Origin: Cladorrhinum sp. PSN259
Taxonomy: Eukaryota; Ascomycota; Sordariomycetes; Sordariales; Podosporaceae
Length of the DNA: 64,000 nucleotides
Reading direction: 5' to 3'
Assembly: GCA_033725935.1 (NCBI GenBank)
Contig: MU867131.1
Span: 107,395 to 171,394 of the forward strand
Positions 1 to 10,394 of this stretch are shown one piece after another; the first letter of the stretch is position 1; each line of letters starts with the position of its first letter. A program made the translations under genes and the position numbers. The notes below the pieces were generated by a model, which worked only from the letters and a program-made list of their open reading frames with translations, ran no database searches and was not told where the DNA came from.

Positions 1-2623
1 GCCAAAGAAGAGCAAGAACCTTTACGTCTCCAAGACCAAGAAGGTTCAGGGCCCGCCGTCCGTCAAGTACCGCGGTTTCTTCCTCAACGACGAGCAGCCT
101 GCCTTGACCAACTGGGTTGCTGCCCGCTGGGAGGATACCCCTTATGGAGCTGGTTACGGACCGGCATTCTACAGCCTCATCTTTGAAGTTCTCCTTCGTC
201 TCCGCGCCAACTACCTCTGGCCTACTCTCTGGGCCGCCATGTTTGAGGTCGACGACCCGGGCAACCAGCCCCTTGCTGACGCCTTCGAGATTGTCCTTGG
301 TACTTCCCACACGGAGCCCCTCATGCGTGCCCAGAACGAGTTTGGCAAGTTTTACAGGGACAAGGGACTTGGTCCGTGGGCTTACAACGAGAACAACAAG
401 ACTATCGATGAGTACTTCCGCTATGGTGTTTCGAGAGCGAAGCCGTATGCTCGCAACAGTCTCTGGACGATGGGCATGCGCGGTACTGGCGATACTCACA
501 TTGAGGGTCTTGGTGTCGAGCACATTGTCGAGATGTTGACTGAGCTCGTGCAAAATCAGCGTGAAATCATCTCCACCGGACTTGAGGTTGAGGACATCAC
601 CAAGGTTCCTCAGATGTGGTGCTTGTACAAGGAGGTCATGACCTATCTCTTCCACGGCCTTGAGGTTCCTGATGATATCACCCTCCTCTGGGCCGACGAC
701 AACTGGGGTACCGTCCGCAGACTGCCACTCCTCAACGAGACTCAACGCGCTGGTGGTGCCGGTGTCTACTACCACTTCGACTACGTCGGTGACCCGCGCA
801 ATTACAAGTGGATCAACACGATCCAGCTCACCCGCACCGCCGAGCAGATGCACCACACCGCCGCCCGCGGAGCCGACAGGATCTGGATCGTCAACGTCGG
901 TGACATGAAGGCCCTCGAGATCCCCATCAACCACTACTTTGATATGGCCTACGATTTGAACCGGTGGGGAGTCGACAGTGCGCACGACTGGGCCAAAGCC
1001 TACGCCACTCGGGAGTTCGGTCCCACTCACGCAGGCCACATCGCAGACATCATGACCAAGTACGGTCTCTACGCCGCTCGTCGCAAGTTTGAGATTCTCG
1101 AATCCCACGTCTACTCTCAAATAAATTACAACGAGGCGCAAGCCGTGCTCCAACAATGGAGCGAGCTCGTGGCTGAGGCCCAAGCAATCTACGACGTCCT
1201 CCCCGTCGAACAGCAACCGACATTCTTCCAGACCGTCCTTCACCCTGTTCTCGCGGGAGAAATCGTCAACAAGATCCACATCGGCGGCGGGAAGAACTGG
1301 TTGTACGCCGGACAGAAGCGCAACTCGGCCAACCGCGTCATCTCCGATGTCCTCTCTTACTCCACTCAAGACGCAAACCTCACTCGCAGATGGGACTCCC
1401 TTCTCGACGGGAAGTGGAAGCACTTTATGGACCAAACACATTTGGGCTACGACGGATACTGGCAGCAGCCCATGCGAAACACCTTGCCCCCCATGATCCA
1501 CGTGCAGACCGATTTCGCCTCGGTAGCAGGCGAAGTCGGCATCGGCGCCGAGGGGTCAAACGCGACGGTGCAGGGAGACGACCAGTGGCACCCCAACAGC
1601 TCCAACCAGCTCACCCTCCCCCCGCTCGACCGGTACGGACCTGTGACCCGATACTTTGAGATCTTCTCGCGGGGCACCAAGGAGTGCGCCTGGACGGCCT
1701 CGCCGTGGCAGCCTTTTGTCAAGCTATCCCAGTACAACGGCACCGTCGGTCCCTCAGGCGGAGACACGCGCGTTTTTGTTTCGGTCGACTGGACGCACCC
1801 CTCCCTCAACTCGACATCCGCGTCCGCCCCGATTCCCATCAACATCACCACCCCCTGCCGCGGAACGGACAAGTACGGCTTCGGCCTTCCGCGCGTAAAC
1901 GTGCCCGTCTCCCTCCGCTCCGTCCCGTCCAATTTCTCCTCCGGGTTCATCGAGTCGGACGGACACGTCTCCATCGTCGGGTCTTCCTACACTTCCATAG
2001 CCCCTCCTCAAGAATCTTCAGACCTCAACAAAAACGTGACGTACCACGTCTTCAACTCGTTCGGCCGCGCAGGCACGGGCGTCGGCCTGTTCCCGCTCAA
2101 GACGGAGAAGCTCTCCGTCGAGACCGCCCCCGCGCTGAGCTACGACGTCTACCTCTTCACGAACCACACCGCGGCGAATATCACCCTGCTCATCTCGCCG
2201 GCGCTCAACTACCTGGGCGATTACACTCCGCTCGAGTACGCAATCTCTCTGGTGCCCCAGGGCGAGCCGGACGTGCCGGTAAATGTCAAACCGGTGGGAC
2301 CGACGGAGGGCACCAACATGCCCGAAGGGTGGGGCTACGCGGTCGCGGACGCGGCCTGGGGATTGAGGGGGCGTTACACTACTTCTTCCCACAAGGTGCC
2401 GAGGGAGGGCGCGTACACGCTCAAGGTCTGGGCGCTGATGCCCGGTGTCATTGTGCAAAAGGTTGTGGTGAACCTGGGAGGGGTCAGGCCCAGTTACCTG
2501 GGCCCGCCCGAGAGTTTCCTGGTCGGGAGGGACGAGGTTGGCAAGAGGAACGGGACCAGCTTCCTGAATGAGGAAGCTACGTTGGGAGGATGGAAGGTTC
2601 CTGCTGGGGAGCATGGGCATTGA
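1..2623 (+). CDS. GH115 xylan alpha-glucuronidase, 5' truncated
   Basis: The frame is open from base 2 to the TGA at 2621-2623, giving 873 visible residues. The N-terminus lies outside the window; fungal members are usually near 1000 residues, so roughly the first 130, including any signal peptide, are missing. The protein matches glycoside hydrolase family 115, enzymes that remove 4-O-methyl-glucuronic acid side chains from xylan, normally after secretion. Supporting stretches are WVAARWEDTPYG and LRANYLWPTLW near the visible start, the conserved GMRGTGD segment about 160 residues in, LLWADDNWG, and the beta-rich C-terminal half typical of the family. Several NxS/T sequons fit an extracellular glycoprotein. 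No intron interrupts the visible part. The gene converges on the kinesin gene. Family assignment is firm; the substrate is inferred from the family. Confidence 0.9.
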   Translation, partial: PKKSKNLYVSKTKKVQGPPSVKYRGFFLNDEQPALTNWVAARWEDTPYGAGYGPAFYSLIFEVLLRLRANYLWPTLWAAMFEVDDPGNQPLADAFEIVLGTSHTEPLMRAQNEFGKFYRDKGLGPWAYNENNKTIDEYFRYGVSRAKPYARNSLWTMGMRGTGDTHIEGLGVEHIVEMLTELVQNQREIISTGLEVEDITKVPQMWCLYKEVMTYLFHGLEVPDDITLLWADDNWGTVRRLPLLNETQRAGGAGVYYHFDYVGDPRNYKWINTIQLTRTAEQMHHTAARGADRIWIVNVGDMKALEIPINHYFDMAYDLNRWGVDSAHDWAKAYATREFGPTHAGHIADIMTKYGLYAARRKFEILESHVYSQINYNEAQAVLQQWSELVAEAQAIYDVLPVEQQPTFFQTVLHPVLAGEIVNKIHIGGGKNWLYAGQKRNSANRVISDVLSYSTQDANLTRRWDSLLDGKWKHFMDQTHLGYDGYWQQPMRNTLPPMIHVQTDFASVAGEVGIGAEGSNATVQGDDQWHPNSSNQLTLPPLDRYGPVTRYFEIFSRGTKECAWTASPWQPFVKLSQYNGTVGPSGGDTRVFVSVDWTHPSLNSTSASAPIPINITTPCRGTDKYGFGLPRVNVPVSLRSVPSNFSSGFIESDGHVSIVGSSYTSIAPPQESSDLNKNVTYHVFNSFGRAGTGVGLFPLKTEKLSVETAPALSYDVYLFTNHTAANITLLISPALNYLGDYTPLEYAISLVPQGEPDVPVNVKPVGPTEGTNMPEGWGYAVADAAWGLRGRYTTSSHKVPREGAYTLKVWALMPGVIVQKVVVNLGGVRPSYLGPPESFLVGRDEVGKRNGTSFLNEEATLGGWKVPAGEHGH

Positions 2624-3489
2624 GAGGAGGATATTAATGATATGAGTTACATGTAGTGATGGGTATATATGTATATTTTAGTTGCCCGGTAATGAATTCA
2701 AAATGTTTTTCAAGGTTATATATCTATGAGCCTTTTATTCAGTGATGTTGGAAAAGCATGTTATTGGTGACAATGCGATTGTTGTCAATTATTATCTCTA
2801 AAATGTGCAGTAGTAGTTTGCCAAGTAATCAGACCTCTCTCTTTTTCTCAAGCTATCGAGTATTGTTTCTTGGAAGTGCATCATCAGTGGGAAGGCAACG
2901 TATGATGGATGGCGATCCTGTGGGCTGTGGCATATCATCCCTTCGGGCGGAAGAAAAGAGGGACCTCGACAAAGGGGAAACTAGAAACCAACCACTCAAC
3001 AATCAACTTAAACGTGGAGTAGATTCTCATTACCCCCGAGTATTTCATTTCATTCAGAGTTGTATACATACAATCGAAGCCTCTCTCCCCCCCCCAGCTT
3101 TCCTCTCACATAAACCAGAAACTTATACAACCTCAAAGGCAAGACTTCCCTTTCTCCCGTCGTCGCTGAGAAAATAACAACACAAACCCAAATACCCCAC
3201 TTTACCAGTGACGACTTTATCCATTCATCATCACCACCATGATCTCCCTTTCATTCCCCAAATGATACTGTAATGATATGAGACAAAACCAAAACAAAAG
3301 AAAACCCCCCGCAATGTGTGTGTAACTGAAGCCATCAATAATCAATCCCCTCCCTCTGTTATAATATCATGAGCATCTCAAACAGAACCTCAACACAGAG
3401 AAGAAGAAAAAAAACTCCAGTCCATCATGATGCAATAAAACGCCCTATACTCCATCAAACCAAAGCCCAACTAAACTTCATTTACCCCA
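2624..3489. other. Intergenic, convergent 3' regions
   Basis: This stretch lies between the stop codons of the converging GH115 and kinesin genes. It is A/T-rich with short homopolymers and no ORF that resembles a protein. It presumably holds both 3' UTRs and polyadenylation signals; no other element is seen. Confidence 0.6.
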
Positions 3490-6400
3490 TCACCGCCACA
3501 CAACCGGTCCCCGGGCCTTTAAACTCCCACCACTCCCACCAGCTGGCGTTGACCCGAGAGCACCGATAGTAATCCTCCTACTCTTACCATCGGCCTCAGC
3601 CAACCGTCCCGCAATCCCCGGGAAAGGCCCAGGCATCATCAACCCAGCCCTTCCACTTCCAGGACTATGATTCCCCGCATCACCACCACCGCTCCTCAAA
3701 ACAGCACCAATCCTCCTCGCCTGTCCCCCACTCAAACTCTTGCTTCCCCCCATCCCACTCAAGAAACTCCTCTCCCCAGCATCTTCCTTTTGGCTCACAA
3801 AACTAGGAGGCGAACAACTAATAGGCGGACTTTTCCTCCTCTCGGCCGCTCCCATCGACAAAACCTTCAGACTTGCCCTCCGATGCCTCGAGATTCCATT
3901 TGTCGAACTGGCCAACGGGGCACCAACTGACACCCTTCGACTAGAATGGTGAGACGGAATAGCTCCCGCACCCGAACTAGCTTTCTTGGCGTTCGATGCC
4001 GCCGTCCCGCTCATCAAAGACAACCTCTCCTTGCGCTTGGCAGCCTGCATCGCGCTCCGGATCTTCATAGGATCCATGATGGTCGAGTTTTCAGAGTCAG
4101 ATCCGCCACCGGATATCGAACCCAGAGAAGCTCTAGGCAGACGAGACGGTGACAGCCGCTGTGGCTGTTGTTGTTGCTGCTGAGCAGAACCTTGGCTCTG
4201 ACTGGGAGGCTCGTTCTCGTCTAGAGTAGACAAGAGAGAGGATTTTTTGGGACTCAAAGAGGTTCGAATGGTAGGAGGGGAAAGCGTATTGCCCGCTCTA
4301 CTTACAGGAATACTACGGAGTGGGCTTGGGCGGTCGGCGGCATTCGATGATGGAGAATTAGTATCTGAGCTAAGGTTGAGGGAAAAAGTAGGTGGGGTGG
4401 GTGATCCATTGGGAATGAGTGATGGCCTCGCGCCTTTGGAGAGGAACCCAGCTTGGAACCGGCTACTGGTAGGTTTGGTGATGTGCAGCGAGGAAACGTC
4501 CGGGAGGGTCAAGGTTGGGGAGTCATCACTTGCTCGGTTGGTCGACTTGGGCGATTCCATGTGGTCAAGATATGCCGGAACATGTGGTTTGATGCCGCTA
4601 CCGGGAGACAGTTCTCCTCTCGGGGATTCTTGAAGGGGGGAAAACAACTTCTGGGGAGTCTTCTCGAAGTCAGCCAGGGTTCCATCCTCCGTCTCGTCAT
4701 CGCGCCAGCGGACAGAGTGCTTCTTTTTGGCGGGCGTAAATGACACACCCTTCCTTCCGGAGCTGCCGACCTTACGACGTCGCGGAGATGCCAGCTTCAT
4801 CGGAGAAATAAGTACCTGCTGCTGTTGTGTCGCCGAAAATGCCGCGCTGAGTCCGGGAACGGGGATCGCTTTGGATTGCATGCTGATCGACTTTTTTCGC
4901 TTCGGCGTCCCGCGCTTTGTCGGCGGGAAGAGCTCCACGGGTATCATGGATCCGTCCGGCTTGACGACGTGGGAAGCGGCCGAGTATCCAGTCTCCAGAA
5001 GTCGGTCAATAATCCCCTTGGCATGAATGACAGCCTCGTCCTCGCTCATGTTGAGGGTCACGGAGAGAGAAGCCAAGATCTCGAACTGGGCGGTCAGCAG
5101 GACTTGCATCGTGGCCGCATCACCGGCCTTATCCTGCTCCAACACCTCCCAGTAAGCGTCCCGCATGAACGTTGCTCTGAGTGATTCAGCTTCTCTGGTT
5201 AGTCTATCCCTCTCGGAGGTGTCAGCAATCCCGTCATTCTTGGGCAGCGCGGCAATGCTGTGATTCAATGCAGAATCCAGCGCCCGCTCCCAGTTTGTCC
5301 GTTCCATCTTTTGCCTGATGTGATGTCTGCTGCTCTCCAGCTCAACCAAAATCCCGTGCGCCGTCTTTCGCATGGCAGTCAGGTTCGAAGGAATTGTCTC
5401 CTCGTCGCCTCGGGTGTCGCAGACCGTGTCGAACGCCGCGATCCAAGCAGACAAAAGACCAATCCTCCTCTCAAAAGCCTTGAGCTTCTTCATTAGGTTG
5501 AGCTTGTCCTGACGCTCCTGAGCAGCATTCTCATAGGCGGCCCGCAGCCGAGCAATGCCCTCCTTAACCGCACCATCCCGCTTGTCCATGTGCTTCTGAA
5601 ACTTTGAAAAGAATATCTTTTCAGCGTCCCTCTGCTGAGCCTTGAGCTCGTTGATCAATGCCATTTGCTCGTCGATCTTGACCAAAAAGTCCTTGACGTG
5701 GCGGTTGACATTGAAGACATTACGGGTGACCTTGGTCTGGATATTCTTGGCTCGGTTGGCGTAGCGGAGGGTATTCTGGGTCTCGTCGAAATGCTCGCTC
5801 GAAGGACTGACGCAGACAATCATGACTGTCTTGCAGTTGCCACCCAGAGAGAACTTGAGAAGACGGGTGAGCTTGCTGTTTCGGTAGGGAACGTGGTTCT
5901 TTTTCCGCGGGTCGCAGAGCGCATTAATGCAGCTGCCGAGAGCAAGGAGAGACTTGTTGATGTTTGCACCTTCAATCAGTCTCTCTCCCCTGTTCTGGGT
6001 CGCACTGGCGCGCTCACTGCCGGCCAAATCGATAATGCTGAGGGTGGCCATCGTATGAGGCTCGTTAATATCGGCATTGCGGTCCTTCTGGGCGACGTTG
6101 ATCTGCAAAACGGCATGGGATCGGGATGACACGGCATTGGCTGCCGTTGGCGACACAGTTCGGTACTCGTTACCCTGAACAATCATATCCATGACCTCCT
6201 GCACATTGCTCGGCTTGTGGCTGGTGAGACCTGGCACCGACACAGTCTGGTTCGAGTCTTCGCGCAGCATGAGCCCCTGCTTGCTTCCGCCGGGAACCAA
6301 CAAGTCACGAATCGTCTCATTGTAGATTTCGAGGTATGAAAGAGTAACTTCGGTCACTTTCTCGTCGCTCCGTTCGCCAATCTTCTCGAAGAGTTCCTGC

Positions 6401-6952
6401 ATAGTCATGAAGATGATACCGGGCGACTGTGGCGTGCCGGTGATGGTATGCGTCTTTCCGCACCCCGTGGCGCCGTAGGCAAACACCGTGGCATTGTATC
6501 CGTCGAGAACGCTATCCAACAGACCTCTGGTGGTCCCCTCGTAGACGTCGGCCTGGGCTGCGTTTTCGTCGAATATTCTGTCAAAGGCGAAGACTTGATC
6601 TTTTACTTTTTTGCCCATTTTTGGGACGACGGATCGGGAAAATTTCTGGACAGGATTGTCCTCTGGGGGGTCGAATACGAGGCATCTGTCGTCGACTACT
6701 TTGATGACGGGTCTGAGGCCGCGCTGGTGCAGCTTAGGCGTGGGCGCTGCAGCGAGCGACCCATCTCCAAGAAAAACTGTACTATCGTCATTTCGGACTC
6801 TACTTGGCAGTCAGTGAGGGGAGTCGAGGGAGGCGGTCGGTCGGTAGGTGTGTGTATGTGGGTGCTCACAGTTGTGCGGCTTCTCGGATGGTAAACGGTC
6901 GCACTCGAACCGCTACCGTGATGGAAGAAGCATTCGGATCGAGAGCAGCCAT
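3490..6952 (-). CDS. kipB: Kinesin-8 motor protein (Kip3/KipB type)
   Basis: Two exons are inferred: 6952-6870 and 6802-3490, with a 67-nt intron (donor GTGAGC, acceptor CCAAG). Joined, they give 1131 residues. Exon 1 supplies the start of the motor fold (SSITVAVRVRPF), which is otherwise missing. The motor domain spans about residues 10-385 with P-loop GATGCGKT at 138-145, switch I SSRSH at 253-257 and switch II DLAGSE at 286-291. The GATGCGKTHT form and the NVFNVNRHVKD neck are kinesin-8-like. A coiled-coil segment follows, then a long basic, Ser/Pro-rich tail with a short Q run. Kinesin-8 motors walk to microtubule plus ends and limit their length, affecting spindle and nuclear positioning. 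Symbol follows the Aspergillus kinesin-8 name; orthology is inferred from motifs, not from a tree. Confidence 0.93.
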
Positions 6953-7862
6953 GGTGGGCAGCAATTAGGTGCCGACGCCGAGGGGCCTCTCTTCACCGTA
7001 ACTTGTAAACACTCGAGATTTTGCTGTTCCAGATTCGAGGGGCAATTAATGTCGTAACCAAGGGAATTAACAAAAGAAAATAAAATACATGTGTTTGCTT
7101 GTCGACAGAGGCAACAACATCCAAATGGGCAACTGCGGCCTCGGTGATTGAAGGAAAGAAGGGTCCGGTCCCTGGAGTTCGACGTGGGCTTCGTCTTGGA
7201 TATCTTGACCGGGATTGGACGCATTGGGCCTGTTTGGGGACTCCATTTTCTCGTTTCCACAGCGACGAATTGGGGGGTATGCCCCACCTTTAGTGGAAAC
7301 GCAGGTGTTCCCTGGGGCTGTCGTCCGCTTGGCACTTGGCTGGCGACCGCTGACTGGCTGGTCAATGCTTGTTTTTGGCATTTGGAAAACCGCTGGCAGT
7401 TTCACTTTCAATGGCTCGTTGATCGCTGCAACAGAACCGATCAGTTTCGATTTCTGGTCAAGTACGGATCCGTATTTTAATCTCTTTCTCAAAAAAACAA
7501 TTAACTCTTTTTTTCATGGGGATTCTTGAAATAAGTGACCTACATTCCAATCTTCTGCCCCTCCATACGGTTTACCCTACATCTGGCATTTCGATCTACC
7601 GAGCAACGTTGGCTCGTTTATAAGTAAATGCATAAGCTTTCCCCACTTCTTGCATTTGTCGTCGCTGGCAGGGCAGTTGTTTAAGGTATGTCCCTAATTG
7701 ATACGATGAGAAAAGCAGAATGAGCCGGATTGTTACATCACTTTAGCTGGAAAGAATTCAACAAGGAGAGTTATCGTCTGCGACACAGAAGTCTGAGCAG
7801 GATTGCAGCAGGATTCTGTCGTTCATAGAGCCATGCTCCAGAGGGCCAGACATCCCCTGATA
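6953..7862. other. Intergenic, kinesin promoter side
   Basis: This region lies upstream of the minus-strand kinesin start and ends at the tRNA gene. Short overlapping frames exist on both strands but none has composition or motifs of a real protein. It presumably contains the kinesin promoter and 5' UTR. No clear TATA box or repeat is visible. Confidence 0.5.
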
Positions 7863-7966
7863 GGGCCGCTGGTCTAGTGGTATGATTCTCGCTTAGGGTT
7901 ACAACCCGAGTTTAAATGCCTTCAAAAGCATGCGAGAGGTCCCGGGTTCAATCCCCGGGTGGCCCC
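7863..7966 (+). tRNA. tRNA-Pro(AGG), with 32-nt intron
   Basis: A full cloverleaf can be folded. The acceptor stem pairs GGGCCGC (7863-7869) with GTGGCCC (7959-7965), followed by discriminator C at 7966. The anticodon stem CTCGC/GCGAG encloses loop TTAGGGT with anticodon AGG at 7895-7897. The intron (7899-7930) sits after position 37, the canonical place for nuclear tRNA introns, and contains ACCC that can pair with the GGGT around the anticodon. Box A (TGGTCTAGTGG) and box B (GGTTCAATCC) match pol III promoter elements. The spliced length is 72 nt before CCA addition. Confidence 0.96.
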
Positions 7967-7980
7967 GATTGATTTAAATC

Positions 7981-7987
7981 TTTTTTT
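7981..7987 (+). terminator. RNA polymerase III T-run terminator
   Basis: Seven consecutive T residues begin 15 nt after the tRNA discriminator base, at the expected place and length for pol III termination. Confidence 0.85.
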
Positions 7988-8672
7988 GGTAACTTTATTT
8001 GCCAGGTTTCTTCTTTTTCCTGAAGACTGTGTGTAGCCGGTTTTCTTCTTGTTCGAGTCAATTCGTGATTGTTGGCTCCGGGTTTTATCGTAATCGTCGG
8101 GCAAATTCGCAGTTTCCTTTTGGGGAGGTATGTAGCGAACTCGCGGGCACTCCCGTGGGGGCCAAAATGCAACCACCCAACCATGAACGCAGTGACATAA
8201 CCGACCCTTTTCAGCTTCACGTTCCCTCTCCCAGCCTTGTTTTACGATTTGGGAAGCTGCCATGAGTTATTAATCTTCTCTACACGTAATATTGTTACTT
8301 TTCAATCTATACTACCCATCGGGAGCATTCCTTTCGGAGTATATCGGGTGCTCAGGTCGATCGAGACTCAACTCACACGGCCTCCAAAAACGCCTTGTGA
8401 GAGTGGTAATGCCGCTAAAAATGAATAGGTGAGGATGCGCCACACTCTAATGTCTTCTTTACAGCCTTCATGTCACTGTATCGACGGTAAGACGGCAACA
8501 TAACGTGACTCCTGCCGATTCATTCGCGTAGTTGCATCCATAAACCAGAAAAACAGAAGCGTGTGCCTGATTCCCCGCATCTTTCCATTCGCCTTTTGAT
8601 GGGTTTTATAAGCTTCTCTAATAAGGAGTGATCACCCACCCCGCCTTCGCTTTCTTCTTCTTTATCTTTATC
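7988..8672. other. Intergenic, upstream of ankyrin gene
   Basis: No convincing coding frame is present. The region leads into a pyrimidine-rich, repeat-containing leader directly before the ankyrin-protein ATG, so it most likely contains that gene's promoter. Confidence 0.45.
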
Positions 8673-8676
8673 TATC

Positions 8677-8707
<31 letters not shown>

Positions 8708-8711
8708 CATC
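8673..8711 (+). repeat. Heptanucleotide microsatellite (ATCATTC)n
   Basis: About five and a half perfect copies of ATCATTC lie 14-52 nt upstream of the ATG at 8725, so they are probably in the 5' UTR. The tract is likely to vary in length between strains. Confidence 0.9.
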
Positions 8712-8724
8712 ATCACATCGCACC

Positions 8725-10224
8725 ATGACGACCCGTCCCCTCTATCCCAGGAGTCTACCAGAAGACAGCCTCGTTGCCGACGAACCTCCACCACCATATT
8801 CGGAATCACTACCTTTGTCCACCACAAACACCAATAGCTTATCGGCAAGTCCCACATACTCGCCTCCAGCAGCAACATCATCACCATCCCCGCCAAGACC
8901 TCAACTCATCTACCCTTCGCACTCATTAGTACCTCCTCCCTCTTACACCCCCCGCAACCCACCACCAGCACCCGCCTCTAGGAGGAACAACCCACCACCC
9001 TCCCGAACAGTAGGCTTCGTCTCCTACTCCGAAGAAAAACGCCGCCTGCAGTCCCTCCTCTCCAAGCACCGGTGGAAAACATACTACGGCCCCCCTCCCA
9101 AAACACTAACCGTTGCCCTCCGCAAAGCAGCGCTGTGGGGTGATCGCCCTTTCGTCAACGCGATTCTGGATATCGGAGGGGCCGAAATATGGGGCCAGCA
9201 CCCCAACACTTGCGTTCACGAGGCTCTGCGCGGTTCCAAACCTGACATCGCGCTCGACATACTAAACTGGTGGATCGAGAATGAGTGCAGTGGTGGGGCA
9301 ACGGGAGGAAAAGGTGTGCAGTGGATATTGGATGCCAGGGACGCGGCGACGGGCGTTACCCCTCTGCATGTTGCTGCTGAGGCTGGGAACGTGGGTGTCG
9401 TTATGGCGCTTGTGGAGATGGGAGGCAAGGTTGACAGCGAAGATAACCTCGGGAGGACGCCGTTGCTTATGGCTGCGCGGCTGAGGAGGCTCGAGGTTGT
9501 GGATGGGCTGTTGGATTGCGGGGCGGACGTGAATAAAGTTTTGGGGAAGAGGGGATTGTGGGATAAGTGGAAGGAGGGAAGCAAGGAGAGGGAGTTGCTG
9601 GGCGGGTGGGAGATTGTTAGTGGGATTCTGAGGGGGGCGGTTGCGAGGAGGAGGGGGTTTGAGATTGGAGATGAAGAGGTTGAGGAATTTGTAGAGGAGG
9701 AGGAGGAGCTGCCGCAGTTTGAAGACGGATCGCAAATGTCGGAAGGAGGAGGAGGTTTAGATTTGAGGGATGGCTCTTTTGGAACGCTTCTAAGGAGTCC
9801 ACCGCCGGAAGAGGTTGAGAGTTCTGGATTTGCTGCAGCAGCAGCGGCAGGAGGTGAAGAAGCGAGCGGAAGTGGAAGGAGTAGCAGTCCAGAGTTGGCA
9901 TTGGGTCATGATGCATTGTTCAGAAGCATCACTGATATTATGGATGGGTCACGGACGGCACATGATAGGGGCATTAACTGGCAGTTGATCCAGGCTGCGA
10001 TGCTGGCATCCAACTTGGCTGACACTGATCCGCTCGTTCGACGGATGCTTTATATCCGGGGAGCTCTCAACAATCCAGCGCTGCAGCATAGCTTGATGGG
10101 TAGTCCCGAGTACCAAGCTTGGAGGGCTGATTGTGAGGTACTCCTTGCCGAGTCGAGAAGTCAAAGGGAGAGGAATCGGCAGGCGGAAGCTAGGATCCTG
10201 GAAAGACTCGGAGCGAGGAGGTGA
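8725..10224 (+). CDS. Ankyrin-repeat protein with PPxY motifs
   Basis: A single-exon frame of 499 residues begins at the first ATG after the microsatellite leader. The N-terminal 90 residues are Pro/Ser-rich and disordered-looking and contain two PPxY motifs (PPPY 22-25, PPSY 71-74), the type bound by WW domains such as those of Nedd4/Rsp5 ubiquitin ligases. A globular region follows with at least two ankyrin repeats at about 210-275, marked by GVTPLHVAAEAGN and GRTPLLMAARLRR. The C-terminal half is acidic and Gly/Ser-rich (about 310-390), then helical and charged to the end. No catalytic motif is visible. A role as a scaffold or ubiquitin-ligase adaptor is inference from the motif combination only. 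Confidence 0.85.
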   Translation: MTTRPLYPRSLPEDSLVADEPPPPYSESLPLSTTNTNSLSASPTYSPPAATSSPSPPRPQLIYPSHSLVPPPSYTPRNPPPAPASRRNNPPPSRTVGFVSYSEEKRRLQSLLSKHRWKTYYGPPPKTLTVALRKAALWGDRPFVNAILDIGGAEIWGQHPNTCVHEALRGSKPDIALDILNWWIENECSGGATGGKGVQWILDARDAATGVTPLHVAAEAGNVGVVMALVEMGGKVDSEDNLGRTPLLMAARLRRLEVVDGLLDCGADVNKVLGKRGLWDKWKEGSKERELLGGWEIVSGILRGAVARRRGFEIGDEEVEEFVEEEEELPQFEDGSQMSEGGGGLDLRDGSFGTLLRSPPPEEVESSGFAAAAAAGGEEASGSGRSSSPELALGHDALFRSITDIMDGSRTAHDRGINWQLIQAAMLASNLADTDPLVRRMLYIRGALNNPALQHSLMGSPEYQAWRADCEVLLAESRSQRERNRQAEARILERLGARR

Positions 10225-10394
10225 CGTAAATGATGGAGAATGAGTAATAGGTGATATACCCCTGGAGTTTGGATAATGATAATGTGTCATGTTTTTTGCA
10301 GATGAGCTGGATATACTGAACAAACGGTATTCTTTTGACTATTCCACCAAATAACAATCTACCTAATTAGCAACACAACACCACGTCCTCTCCC

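Noticed and set aside
8673..8711. Possible CRISPR-like or telomeric repeat
   Set aside because: The 7-bp units are adjacent with no spacers and do not match the fungal telomere repeat TTAGGG; it is a microsatellite.
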